The notes: a model not told the origin generated them from the letters alone. Counted from the stretch's first letter, positions 33,864-41,698 are shown. The stretch is DNA of 64,000 nucleotides from Bacillus sp. NEB1478 (GCF_031582965.1 NZ_CP134049.1:3410001-3474000); one strand, 5' to 3'. A program made the numbers and translations.

Positions 33864-35504
33864 TTATTGTGCTTTTAACAGTCTGATTTCCCTAATCACT
33901 TCTTGATATCTTTGGTCAAGCTGTCTTTTTTCCTCTTCTTTTTGGCACATCGACAACTGGCCGATTAGCTCAGTCATTTCAAACTGCAGCTTCATTAGCT
34001 TTTCTTCATTTTTGGGTTGTTTTTGTTTCACTTTTCTATCATTCATTTTAAATTCCGAATAGCTTCCCTCGAACCACTTTACCTTTGGCGGCTGGATTTC
34101 CAGTACATGTGTTGCCGTTCTTTCCATCAGCCTGCGGTCATGGGTAGCCAGAATAAATGTACCTGGATACGCAGCAAGAACCTCTTCTAATGCTTCACGT
34201 GTGAACAAATCCATATAGTTCGTAGGTTCGTCCAGCAGCAGTATATTATAATCATTTAGAAAAAGCTTCGCAAGTGCCGTCTTCATCCGCTCACCGCCGC
34301 TTAACACTTCCACCTTTTTAAATACATCTTCCCGTTTAAAAAGCAGCCTCGCCAAAATGGTCCTTACCCACGTTTCCTCATATAAACTGTTTTCCATCAC
34401 ATTCTCCAAAATACTTTTGGATTCATCGAGAATATTTAAGTGCTGGTGAAAGTAGCCGATTTTCAACTGTTTCGATTTTTCTATCGCGTTATTCCCATTA
34501 TAAATCTGTTCTAGCAATGTTGATTTTCCCGTTCCGTTCTTCCCTGTCAATACAACCTTCATTCCCGGCTTTACCGCAAATGATAGTTGGGCAAACAACT
34601 GACGTTCACCAAACGAGATAGATAGATCTTTGACTGCAAATGCTTGTTTTCCGTGGATAACAGAGAATCGCTGGATATCAAAGTCAATTTGCGGCTGTTC
34701 TCTTGGTTTTTCCTTTTTATCCAGCATCTCGATTCTTTTTTCGATAACTTTAACCGTTTTCTCCATCGACTTTTTGGCACCTTGCACTTTGGCGATTCCT
34801 AGATTAGCTTCTTTATGTGACATTCGCGCCGGTTTATCTTTTACCGATTTCGCTTTTGAAGCTTTATCAACTGCAGCTTTTTCCAATCTTCTTTTCTCTT
34901 TTACATACTGATCGAACTCAAACTGCTGACGCTCTTCTTTTTGTTTTTTTAGCACCAGATATTCGGAGTAATTACCGTTGTATACTGTGAAGGTCTGTTG
35001 ATCGAGTTCAATAATTTTTGTACAAACCATATCAAGAAACGCTCTGTCATGCGAGACAAGCATTACAGCTCCATTATGATGATTCAGCACTTTTGCCAGC
35101 TGATCCATTCCTTCAACATCAAGATGGCTTGTCGGTTCATCTAAAAAGAGAGTATCAGGTCTTTGCTCAAGTGCCGCGGCAATCTGTGTACGTGTCTTTT
35201 CACCGCCGCTCATCGTGTTAAAAGACTTACCTTCTAAATTCCATTGACTGGCACTTTTTGAAGTGATTTTTTGCTCTGTTTCCTCCAGCTGGCTTACAAC
35301 TGCAAACGTACCAAATTGCTGGACTATTCCCGCATCTGCATGCTCAGCAGAAGTTAGCAGTTTCAAGAACGTCGATTTTCCGGTACCATTTAATCCGACT
35401 AATCCAATCCGGTCTTTTTTATAGAGCTGGAACGGTTCCGACTGCTTCAATATCAACTTGCCTTTATATGATTTTTCCAATCCAATCGCTTCTAATAACA
35501 ACAT
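33864..35504 (-). CDS. ABC-F ribosomal protection protein (VmlR-like)
   Basis: A 546-residue soluble protein with two ABC ATPase domains and no membrane segment. Walker A motifs are GLNGTGKST and GKNGTGKST, signatures MSGGEKTRTQIA and LSGGERMKTALA, Walker B LFLDEPTSHLD and LLLDEPTNYMD. The inter-domain linker (about residues 180-275) is highly charged and helical, as in antibiotic-resistance ABC-F proteins that reach into the ribosome. A C-terminal coiled-coil-like extension follows. Length equals B. subtilis VmlR (547). ATG 35504 lies 7 bp after AGGAGG. Resistance to lincosamides, streptogramin A or pleuromutilins is predicted from the family, not shown. The leader contains an attenuator. 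Confidence 0.88.
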   Translation of the reverse strand: MLLLEAIGLEKSYKGKLILKQSEPFQLYKKDRIGLVGLNGTGKSTFLKLLTSAEHADAGIVQQFGTFAVVSQLEETEQKITSKSASQWNLEGKSFNTMSGGEKTRTQIAAALEQRPDTLFLDEPTSHLDVEGMDQLAKVLNHHNGAVMLVSHDRAFLDMVCTKIIELDQQTFTVYNGNYSEYLVLKKQKEERQQFEFDQYVKEKRRLEKAAVDKASKAKSVKDKPARMSHKEANLGIAKVQGAKKSMEKTVKVIEKRIEMLDKKEKPREQPQIDFDIQRFSVIHGKQAFAVKDLSISFGERQLFAQLSFAVKPGMKVVLTGKNGTGKSTLLEQIYNGNNAIEKSKQLKIGYFHQHLNILDESKSILENVMENSLYEETWVRTILARLLFKREDVFKKVEVLSGGERMKTALAKLFLNDYNILLLDEPTNYMDLFTREALEEVLAAYPGTFILATHDRRLMERTATHVLEIQPPKVKWFEGSYSEFKMNDRKVKQKQPKNEEKLMKLQFEMTELIGQLSMCQKEEEKRQLDQRYQEVIREIRLLKAQ

Positions 35505-35699
35505 AAAAAAACCTCCTAGTTTCACTAGAGAGGTCTGCCCCAACACATATTTTTAGACTGCCAAAAAAACCAAACAAAGGAGTTTTTGGGCACAAAAAAA
35601 CAGGTATGTTGTCGAGTCCTAAAAATGGGCAGAGAAATCCTATCTAGCGTTCTACTTTTTATTTAAGTAATTGGCTAAAAGATAAGATTAATTGCGCAT
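35505..35699 (-). promoter_or_regulatory. Ribosome-mediated attenuation leader of the ABC-F gene
   Basis: A three-codon ORF (ATG-CGC-AAT-TAA, 35699-35688) opens the leader. A terminator hairpin (35511-35519 with 35525-35534) ends in six U directly before the ATG of the ABC-F gene, and its 3' arm contains the ribosome site. Upstream segments 35627-35633 and 35639-35647 can pair with 35534-35540 and 35525-35533 (7 bp, then 8 of 9 bp), forming an antiterminator. This is the architecture described for vmlR and related resistance genes. Confidence 0.75.
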
Positions 35700-35736
35700 T
35701 GGACGTTTACACCTGTTCCTTCCGTTATTTTTCTAA

Positions 35737-35766
35737 ATTGTAAGCGATAACCTAATGAGTCGTCAA
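35737..35766 (-). promoter_or_regulatory. Promoter of the ABC-F leader
   Basis: Minus strand TTGACG (35761-35766), 18 bp, TACAAT (35737-35742). Confidence 0.65.
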
Positions 35767-35778
35767 GCCTATTCTTCA

Positions 35779-36231
35779 TCATTCTTGAACCCATCTTAAA
35801 TGCACTCTTTGCTGGTTCTCTGCAGCTCTGTGGTCTTTAAGCATTCGTATAAATAATAATCCCTTTCGATAAAAGGCTTGAATCGGCTCTTGAAGAACTT
35901 TAACCGGCAGATCGATCACTCTGTTAAATTCACCAAGCTGAAATTCTTCTTTATTTAATTTATACGAATCAAGTACGATCGAAAGCTTTCCACGTACAGT
36001 CAGTTTAGAAGCATCCACAAACACTTCTACATCTTCTGTACGATTAAGTCCAGGTAAAGCAAGAACACAGCATATTTCTTGAGCTGTTTCGTAAATATTG
36101 CAAAAAGGATCATTATTTCTTGCCGCTTCAGCACTTGGAGCTTCAGCAGGCGTGAAAAATTGATCTCCAAAATATTGTTCGGCCATTCTTTTCCAATCCA
36201 TCATTTGTTTCCATGTATCCATCCCATTCAC
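35779..36231 (-). CDS. Hsp20/alpha-crystallin-like protein in the gerP operon
   Basis: A 150-residue small-heat-shock-like protein. The ACD-like core spans about residues 45-140 (NIYETAQEICCVLALPGLNR, LTVRGKL, then AFYRKGLLFIRM), where the usual GVLTI appears as GLLFI. No C-terminal IxI motif is clear. It follows gerPB by 3 bp on the same strand, so it is probably made in the mother cell with the gerP coat proteins, like the CotM/CotP-type coat Hsp20 proteins. Confidence 0.75.
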   Translation of the reverse strand: MNGMDTWKQMMDWKRMAEQYFGDQFFTPAEAPSAEAARNNDPFCNIYETAQEICCVLALPGLNRTEDVEVFVDASKLTVRGKLSIVLDSYKLNKEEFQLGEFNRVIDLPVKVLQEPIQAFYRKGLLFIRMLKDHRAAENQQRVHLRWVQE

Positions 36232-36234
36232 CTC

Positions 36235-36435
36235 TTAAGAAGGCGGCCCAAGCGGTACAGTAGGAACTTCAGACGGAGTGATTAGAGGAGCTGGGCCGGT
36301 GTATTTGCCTGTGTTATATAATTGCGAGATTGGTTGAATCATACCTGCACTGCCGATCTGGAGCACAGATGAATTTTGAATTCCTTCTACTTTTAATTGC
36401 TGAATCACAATGGTCTGACTGACAAATAAATTCAT
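36235..36435 (-). CDS. gerPB: Spore germination protein GerPB
   Basis: A 66-residue protein with the GerPB pattern SQTIVIQQLKVEGIQNSSVL, QIGSAGMIQPISQLYNTG, and a Pro-rich tail. GerP proteins let germinants pass the spore coat. The gene overlaps gerPE by 4 bp (ATGA). In B. subtilis gerPB is second in the operon; here it comes after gerPE. Confidence 0.82.
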   Translation of the reverse strand: MNLFVSQTIVIQQLKVEGIQNSSVLQIGSAGMIQPISQLYNTGKYTGPAPLITPSEVPTVPLGPPS

Positions 36436-36827
36436 GCACCCTCCTCCTCTTCATTTTGAAAAGGATTTTTCATATAATTTCTGATATGCTTTACACGTGA
36501 TTGCAATGTTATTTTATTTACAGAGCCGATATGCAGCACAGATGAACTCGAAACCCCGATAATATCGACTTTTCCTACTTTGATAAAAGGGACCGCATTA
36601 AACGTTTTCTTAACATTAACGGATGGACATACAGGAACTAATACCTTTTGCTGAAAAAGATCGTAATCTTTAAAGTGGAGATCAAACGTTCCATAAATGG
36701 TACTTTCTCGCTGTACAGCTAAAACAGCTGCATAGGATTCAATTTTTTCTGTATCACCCGATCTGAGAACAGATGCCGATGTCAGGGAATTTAATTTTAC
36801 CTCGTTAACCATTGATGTACGATACAT
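36432..36827 (-). CDS. gerPE: Spore germination protein GerPE
   Basis: A 131-residue protein matching GerPE: it starts MYRTSMVNEVKLNSLTSASV and carries two copies of the gerP 'S-S-V-hIG/sGD' motif (SASVLRSGDTEKI and SSSSVLHIGSVNKI). The basic C-terminal tail ends in Glu. Length is as in B. subtilis (about 130). It follows gerPD by 10 bp. Confidence 0.87.
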   Translation of the reverse strand: MYRTSMVNEVKLNSLTSASVLRSGDTEKIESYAAVLAVQRESTIYGTFDLHFKDYDLFQQKVLVPVCPSVNVKKTFNAVPFIKVGKVDIIGVSSSSVLHIGSVNKITLQSRVKHIRNYMKNPFQNEEEEGA

Positions 36828-36837
36828 AATTCACCTC

Positions 36838-37008
36838 TTACAGCGGTACGAGTGAAGTTCCTAAAACGAGAGATTCCGGCGGTGTGTCAAAGGCAGAGCC
36901 TAAGCTGATGCAATCCACGTCACCAATCAGCAATACAGATGATAGACCGACCCCCACAATATAAATCTCACCGACAAAAAGCTCATGGTTTGTTACGTGA
37001 AAGTTCAC
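36838..37008 (-). CDS. gerPD: Spore germination protein GerPD
   Basis: A 56-residue protein starting at GTG 37008 with GGGGGTG upstream. The pattern HELFVGEIYIVGVGLSSVLL, IGDVDCISLGSAFDTPPESL matches GerPD. Its start overlaps the end of gerPC by 26 bp, which suggests translational coupling. Confidence 0.87.
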   Translation of the reverse strand: MNFHVTNHELFVGEIYIVGVGLSSVLLIGDVDCISLGSAFDTPPESLVLGTSLVPL

Positions 37009-37609
37009 TGTCTTCACCCCCAGAATTTGATTCTTTTAAATGCACGATAAACGTCTCAATTCCGCGATAAATGTCTTCTTTCGTTTTTTGGAGAATATCT
37101 TTTCGTCCTCTTTCATCTTTCGGCTCATACTTTGTTAAGTAATGTTTGATCCTGCCGGGCACTTGCCGCTGTACATCCTCCAAGATAAAAACCCTGTATG
37201 CATCATCCAGTGGAACTTTTGTTTTCGTCTCCAGGGACCGTAAGTAAACAGGAACCTCTTTAACGAAAAATTCATCCATCGCTTTTAACATTTCCCGGTA
37301 GCCCGGATTCTCGATACTGGCGCGCATTTGCTGCTGTTGAGGCATCTGGAGCGTATTTTGTCCCACGTTAAATTGCTCGATCAGATCTTTACTTTCGGCA
37401 GAATGACCAAGACCAATATGAAGCGTCCCTTCAAGCTTTTCAATTTTTAATTGTTCAAACGTGTATTCTACGTTTTGCGGTTTTGTATTTATTTCTTTCA
37501 GTTGCTCTTTCAGCTGATTCACTTGTTTTTCAAGCTCATAAATCTTTTCATTTTGCTCATAAATCATCTGCTGAAGTTTATTTAAATAGTAATTGTTTTC
37601 CTCATGCAT
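36983..37609 (-). CDS. gerPC: Spore germination protein GerPC
   Basis: A 208-residue protein with an N-terminal coiled coil (YLNKLQQMIYEQNEKIYELE) and the GerPC core (VEYTFEQLKIEKLEGTLHIG), followed by a helical C-terminal half (YREMLKAMDEFFVKEVPVYL). GerPC is the structurally known hub of the GerP set in Bacillus. AGGAGC stands before ATG 37609; 55 bp separate it from gerPA. Confidence 0.88.
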   Translation of the reverse strand: MHEENNYYLNKLQQMIYEQNEKIYELEKQVNQLKEQLKEINTKPQNVEYTFEQLKIEKLEGTLHIGLGHSAESKDLIEQFNVGQNTLQMPQQQQMRASIENPGYREMLKAMDEFFVKEVPVYLRSLETKTKVPLDDAYRVFILEDVQRQVPGRIKHYLTKYEPKDERGRKDILQKTKEDIYRGIETFIVHLKESNSGGEDSELSRNKP

Positions 37610-37664
37610 ACAATCAGCTCCTTAGTAAGATTTATGCTCTCTTACTGAGGAATTTGCATGTCAG

Positions 37665-37886
37665 TTATAAATTACCCACACTGTTATTGTCATTTATATC
37701 AGGATCTTGGGTGTACGTAACACTGTAACCGTTGTGTACACGCAGGTTATCACCCGTGTTAAAAGACCCCGCTCCAGCGTAAGTTTTTGAATAACTGACG
37801 GGACAGATCGTCTGGACGTCGCCGATATGAAAAACAGATCCGCTTGATACTGAATTGACACTTATCTTTCCAACGACTGCCGGCAT
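37665..37886 (-). CDS. gerPA: Spore germination protein GerPA/GerPF family (first gene of operon)
   Basis: A 73-residue protein of the GerPA/GerPF pattern: MPAVVGKISVNSVSSGSVFH, IGDV, SKTYAGAGSFNTGD, and a C-terminal DPDINDNNSVGNL. Assigned gerPA because it is first in the operon; the sequence alone does not separate GerPA from GerPF. A SigK-type promoter lies upstream. Confidence 0.83.
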   Translation of the reverse strand: MPAVVGKISVNSVSSGSVFHIGDVQTICPVSYSKTYAGAGSFNTGDNLRVHNGYSVTYTQDPDINDNNSVGNL

Positions 37887-37915
37887 ATGCGCTCATCCTT
37901 TTTCATTTCTACACA

Positions 37916-37944
37916 CATCCTATGCAACCGCCCACATTTCGGTT
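37916..37944 (-). promoter_or_regulatory. SigK-type promoter of the gerP operon
   Basis: Minus strand AACC (37941-37944), 16 bp, CATAGGATG (37916-37924), against the SigK consensus mACm-N16-gCATAnnnTA. A GerE-like box TGGGCGGTT lies in the spacer. gerP in B. subtilis is transcribed by SigK and modulated by GerE. Confidence 0.7.
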
Positions 37945-37956
37945 ACAACTGTAACC
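37941..37956. promoter_or_regulatory. Perfect dyad between the divergent gerP promoters
   Basis: GGTTACA-AC-TGTAACC, a perfect 7-bp inverted repeat that overlaps the -35 of the minus-strand promoter and lies just upstream of the plus-strand -35. Confidence 0.6.
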
Positions 37957-37962
37957 ACCTTT

Positions 37963-37991
37963 CACCTTTAGGCTTCTACCTACATAAGCTA
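37963..37991 (+). promoter_or_regulatory. SigK-type promoter of gerPF
   Basis: CACC (37963-37966), 16 bp, CATAAGCTA (37983-37991), a full match to mACm-N16-CATAnnnTA. A GerE-like box TAGGCTTCT lies in the spacer. Confidence 0.7.
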
Positions 37992-38050
37992 TAGCAAAGG
38001 ACGACGTCACAATCGTTTAATGAGTTTTTATAGAAAAGGGAGGTGTTAGA

Positions 38051-38269
38051 GTGCCCTGCTTGATTGTTGCACCAATCAATATAAATGCTGCTGAAGGGGT
38101 GGTGAACTTTGGGGATACCTTAGTGATCAATCCTAAAACGTCTGGTAAAGGCTACAATGGTTCCGGCGGCGGAAATACGGGCAATTTTATTCAAACCATT
38201 TCAGTTGTCAGTGCTACTAATACATTAGATCCTGATGTATTTGATTCCAACAATGCCGGAAATGCGTAG
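38051..38269 (+). CDS. gerPF: Spore germination protein GerPF-like
   Basis: A 72-residue GerPA/GerPF family protein starting at GTG 38051 behind GGGAGGTG. Pattern: IVAPININAAEGVVNFGDTL, NPKTSGKGYNGSGGGNTG, and TNTLDPDVFDSNNAGNA. The VVNFGDT form is typical of GerPF. It is separated from the other gerP genes and divergent from them, sharing an intergenic promoter region. Confidence 0.83.
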   Translation: MPCLIVAPININAAEGVVNFGDTLVINPKTSGKGYNGSGGGNTGNFIQTISVVSATNTLDPDVFDSNNAGNA

Positions 38270-38281
38270 GAGGAATAGTGT

Positions 38282-38779
38282 ATGTTTGGAAAAGGTCCTT
38301 TAATGCCTTTTTTTAATAACCGTTCTATGGATGACTGGCTAAAATCGTTTGAGCAATTTGTAAATAAAGGGATGACTCAATTCGAGCAATACGCAGCGCA
38401 ATTATCGTTTGAGGTAGATACAGAAGAAACTCCTCAAGATTATAGAATTTATGCAAATCTAAAGGAATATCAACCCAAAGACATCAGCATAGAAGTTCTT
38501 AATCAAGGGCTGCAGATTAAAGCTCAAAACGAAGAGGCCCAATCTGTCAAAAACAGCAAGACTGGTCAATTTCACAAAACACGTGCTACAAAGAAAACCG
38601 AGCGTTTTGTTCAAGTGCCTTTTACATTCCGAAACGAAGATGTAAATGCACAATACAACAATGGAATATTAATGATTTCGGTTAACAAAACGGATGCACC
38701 AGAACCAAACCCTGTTGTGCCGATAAAAGTAGTAACCGAAAATGATGCCGGTGTTGACGCTGGTGATTTTGAGGAGTAA
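38282..38779 (+). CDS. Hsp20/alpha-crystallin-like protein (second, with gerPF)
   Basis: A 165-residue small-heat-shock-like protein 12 bp after gerPF. The ACD-like region spans about residues 50-140 (DYRIYANLKEYQPKDISIEV, then FVQVPFTFRNEDVNAQYNNGILMI). NNGILMI is the conserved G-x-L motif. A C-terminal acidic tail follows. AGGAGG stands before ATG 38282. Like the Hsp20-like gene in the minus-strand operon, it is probably a coat-linked chaperone. Confidence 0.78.
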   Translation: MFGKGPLMPFFNNRSMDDWLKSFEQFVNKGMTQFEQYAAQLSFEVDTEETPQDYRIYANLKEYQPKDISIEVLNQGLQIKAQNEEAQSVKNSKTGQFHKTRATKKTERFVQVPFTFRNEDVNAQYNNGILMISVNKTDAPEPNPVVPIKVVTENDAGVDAGDFEE

Positions 38780-38824
38780 AAAAATAATGGCCCTCTTATA
38801 TTCTTAAGAGGAGCCATTTTTTTA
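38778..38824. terminator. Bidirectional terminator
   Basis: AATGGC-CTCTT/AAGAG-GCCATT stem with A and T runs between convergent genes. Confidence 0.85.
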
Positions 38825-39565
38825 TCGTCCTAATGTCGGCGCCAGCCAAACTTCTCCAGTTCCTTCGAAAATATGCAGATACCCTTCACCGCTCGTTGCA
38901 GATCCGACGATAGACGATGATGCGCGTTTCACTCTAAAGTCGATATCCCCTTTTCTTAACAAGGCAAATGTACCATCTACCTGCAATTTTTCTTCGTTAA
39001 GCTCCACCTTCATAATTTGCTGTAGCGGAACGGGACTTTGGAGAACAACGAATCCTGATCCATTTAATTTTGTTTGAAACAAACCTTCGTCACCTTTAAT
39101 GGATGACATGAGCTTTTGTCTCGCTACACCTAAATGAACGGAAGGTTCTGCCGCGTAAAACATCCCTTTATCCGCTACTACCTCTTCTTCGTTCAGATCT
39201 AATAATAAATAATGGCCATATGAAGGCTCCAAATATATTTCGCCTGTTCCTTCATATAACGGCTTGAACAAAGATTCATCCGTTAAAATATTTGAGGCTA
39301 CTTTTTTCATAAAGCCCCCTACTCCGCCTGCGTTGCTTTTCATCTGCAGATCACCCTTGATAAACTGAAGAGCACCAGTTTCTGCCTGGACAGCACCTTG
39401 ACGCAATGTGATTCTCACCTGTTTAAGCTTAACTCCTGTTTCTTTTGCATAATAAGAGGAACTCGAACCGGCGCTTGTGACTGGCAGTTGATTATATTCA
39501 AGGACTTCGAACGTAGCTCTTCGTCCTTCTTTCTTTTCTATAACTGTAAAAAGAGATTCATTCAT
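38822..39565 (-). CDS. AIM24 family protein
   Basis: A 247-residue beta-rich protein of the AIM24/TerD-like family. Repeated motifs include VRITLRQGAVQAETGALQFI, GTGEIYLEPSYGHYLLLDL and GSGFVVLQSPVP. The family is conserved from bacteria to mitochondria but its bacterial role is unsettled. It is divergent from the YedF-like gene. Confidence 0.85.
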   Translation of the reverse strand: MNESLFTVIEKKEGRRATFEVLEYNQLPVTSAGSSSSYYAKETGVKLKQVRITLRQGAVQAETGALQFIKGDLQMKSNAGGVGGFMKKVASNILTDESLFKPLYEGTGEIYLEPSYGHYLLLDLNEEEVVADKGMFYAAEPSVHLGVARQKLMSSIKGDEGLFQTKLNGSGFVVLQSPVPLQQIMKVELNEEKLQVDGTFALLRKGDIDFRVKRASSSIVGSATSGEGYLHIFEGTGEVWLAPTLGR

Positions 39566-39653
39566 TTGATCACCCTCCTCTTACTAATATACCTAATTGG
39601 TTTAAGTCTACCCAAAGCATGGTATAATTCACATAAAAAGAGGTGTTCTAACA

Positions 39654-39995
39654 ATGCAAAATAAAATCATTCTCGTAACGACAGATTCGTTTGGTACTGG
39701 TAATGACCCGTCTCTTGGTGAAAACGTAATGGAAACGTACTTCACAGTTTTAAAACAGCAATCAGATCTGCCTGCAGCGATCTTTCTTATGAACCGCGGC
39801 GTATACTGCCTCACTGATCAATCTCTTTGCTCAGTCCATTTAAAAGTAATGGAAAACAAAGGTGTTAAAGTTTTCGGATGCAAAACATGTGTTGATCATT
39901 ACAACATCGAAAACGAAATGACTGCCGGTGAAATATCAGGAATGGCACATTTTGTTGAGCTCTCCGCAAAATATGAAGTGATTACGATCGCGTAA
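39654..39995 (+). CDS. DsrE-domain protein resembling selenium metabolism protein YedF
   Basis: A 113-residue DsrE/DsrF-fold protein. DSFGTGNDPSLGENVMETYF, LMNRGVYCLTDQS, KGVKVFGCKTCVDHYNI and MTAGEISGMAHFVEL follow the DsrE half of YedF (TIGR03527): a C-x-T-C-x-D-x-Y motif and a shared order. The N-terminal TusA/SirA-like domain of full-length YedF is missing. YedF is found mainly in genomes that use selenium, but a general sulfur-relay role is possible. GAGGTG precedes ATG 39654. Confidence 0.7.
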   Translation: MQNKIILVTTDSFGTGNDPSLGENVMETYFTVLKQQSDLPAAIFLMNRGVYCLTDQSLCSVHLKVMENKGVKVFGCKTCVDHYNIENEMTAGEISGMAHFVELSAKYEVITIA

Positions 39996-40008
39996 TACAT
40001 AAATTGAT

Positions 40009-40056
40009 AAAAAAAGACTCAAGAGGCAGCTAAATAGCAGCCTTTGAGTCTTTTTT
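40009..40056 (+). terminator. Terminator after the DsrE-domain gene
   Basis: AAAAAAGACTCAA/TTGAGTCTTTTTT stem with inner GGC-GCT/AGC-GCC pairing. The A run also lets it serve the minus strand. Confidence 0.85.
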
Positions 40057-40086
40057 CGTTATTGAAATGGCTGGTCGGATGATAGA

Positions 40087-40155
40087 ATCCAACGGGAAAT
40101 CGCAATAATCCAACGAGTTTACTCCATAATCCAACGGGTTTCCATGATATATCCC
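40087..40155. repeat. 21-bp array, ATCCAACGGG core
   Basis: ATCCAACG occurs at 40087, 40108 and 40129, each 21 bp apart, with a last ATCC at 40151. Read on the minus strand the core is GTTGGATTAT, the same core as in the array at 33681-33765. Confidence 0.8.
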
Positions 40156-40182
40156 CGAGTCGACAAAACCTGACAAAAACAA

Positions 40183-41106
40183 TCACTCACTAACTGCTGC
40201 TTCCATCACCGTCAGCGTCTGGTTTATTGAATTCATATTGACTTTAGCACCAATTGGGATCGCTGCTTTATAATACCCATGTGCTGTAGCGAGGCCAGTC
40301 ATCAAAGGCTTCCCTAATGGAACTAAAAATTCATCTATAACCTCTTCATACGTTTTACCGTATGCCGGTTCACATTTCGTGCATTCCCCCATAACGATTC
40401 CGATACAATCATCCAGTTTCCCTGCGATTCTCAAATGCGTGATATACCGATAAATGGTATTCATTGGTTCATGTGTTTCTTCTAACAATAAAATTTTTCC
40501 TTTTGTATCGATTTCAAAAGGAGTACCAAGTGAGTCAACAAAAGATGTTAGATTTCCTCCAACGATCTCCCCTGTTACATTCCCTGGCACCTTGCCGATA
40601 AGAGTCATCCCTGGCGGATTCAGTATTTGACGTGGTGAAACAAGTGTAGCGGTTGCAGAGAAAAACTGCTGAAAGTTATAATCTGGAGTTCCTCTAGTAA
40701 AATCAAGCAAAAGCAAACTCTGAAAAGTAGTTAAATTTGCGTACTGATAAAGAACATTCAGAAGAATCGTAATATCACTGTATCCGCTGATGATCTTAGG
40801 ATTTTGCTCGATAACGGAAAAATCAAGATACGGAAGAATTCCAGCCACGCCTACACCACCGCGTGTTGGCAAGATCATTTTAACTTCCTCATTAGTAAAC
40901 ATACTCATCAGATCGGAAGCCTGCTGTTCATCCGTACCCGCCAGAAAACCATTTGATGAATATACATATTTTCCGAGGACCACATTGAATCCCCTGCTTC
41001 TTAAGTTCGCTATGCCCTCATTTATAATACGTGCCTCTAGAGGGCTTCCGAGAGTCACAATCCCGATCGTATCTCCTTGTCTTAGAACAGGTGGTTTAAT
41101 TGCCAT
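40183..41106 (-). CDS. S66 peptidase (LD-carboxypeptidase/MccF-like)
   Basis: A 307-residue serine peptidase of family S66. The nucleophile elbow is SGYSDIT, the catalytic Glu is in LLLEETHEPM and the catalytic His is in LATAHGYYKAAIPIG; LPTRGGVGVAGILPYLD precedes the elbow. S66 enzymes cleave LD bonds of muropeptides or inactivate microcin C-like compounds. No signal peptide is present, so a cytoplasmic muropeptide-recycling role fits. GGAGGG precedes the ATG. Confidence 0.88.
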   Translation of the reverse strand: MAIKPPVLRQGDTIGIVTLGSPLEARIINEGIANLRSRGFNVVLGKYVYSSNGFLAGTDEQQASDLMSMFTNEEVKMILPTRGGVGVAGILPYLDFSVIEQNPKIISGYSDITILLNVLYQYANLTTFQSLLLLDFTRGTPDYNFQQFFSATATLVSPRQILNPPGMTLIGKVPGNVTGEIVGGNLTSFVDSLGTPFEIDTKGKILLLEETHEPMNTIYRYITHLRIAGKLDDCIGIVMGECTKCEPAYGKTYEEVIDEFLVPLGKPLMTGLATAHGYYKAAIPIGAKVNMNSINQTLTVMEAAVSE

Positions 41107-41197
41107 CGACTAAATTTCCCTCCAAAGGCTGCAAAGTTTAAAAAATATCTCCTATCCATATTCATATGTGCTTTGGAATCGGCATGTGAGTACACAC

Positions 41198-41241
41198 AAA
41201 AAAATGCCCTAAGGTATGTTTTACAACATCCTTCAGAGCAT
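41198..41241 (-). terminator. Terminator after the YggT gene
   Basis: Minus-strand ATGC-CT-AAGG/CCTT-GGGCAT stem and seven T. Confidence 0.75.
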
Positions 41242-41269
41242 CTACTAATATGACATACGCATTGTTTTC

Positions 41270-41635
41270 CTATCGGCGGTCTTCTTTAATAATTCTCTCT
41301 TCGCCAGTTGTCGGATCTTCTCTAATTACTGTTTCTCTGTGAACCGTTCTATCTCTTCTCGGCGGAAACAGACGTTTTAGAAGCATACCAACTACTCCAT
41401 AAACAATAATTGCAATAATCGTTGATAGTTCAACGACAAATCCATTTGAAAGTTCGATATTTGGAAAAATTGCGGCAAACGGCAATAGCAGCGGCTGACT
41501 TAGATTGTATATAAGCTGCGCAAAAGCTGCTCCTTCGTTTGCATTAAACAATTGAAAGATAAAACGTAAAACTAAAATAAGCTGAATGATACCGATGATA
41601 AAAGAAACGACTGTAGCGCCTGCGGAACGTCTCAT
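41270..41635 (-). CDS. YggT family membrane protein
   Basis: A 121-residue protein with the two-helix YggT/YlmG fold: LILVLRFIFQLFNANEG and YNLSQPLLLPFAAIFPNIEL match the family. The usual short protein is extended by a 30-residue charged tail (PPRRDRTVHRETVIRED). YggT proteins are linked with division or osmotic adaptation; no precise role is known. Confidence 0.8.
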   Translation of the reverse strand: MRRSAGATVVSFIIGIIQLILVLRFIFQLFNANEGAAFAQLIYNLSQPLLLPFAAIFPNIELSNGFVVELSTIIAIIVYGVVGMLLKRLFPPRRDRTVHRETVIREDPTTGEERIIKEDRR

Positions 41636-41698
41636 AACAATTCCCTCTTTTCATTGGATTTGTTTTTAACATACCCTCTTAAGCGAGTTATTAAGCAT

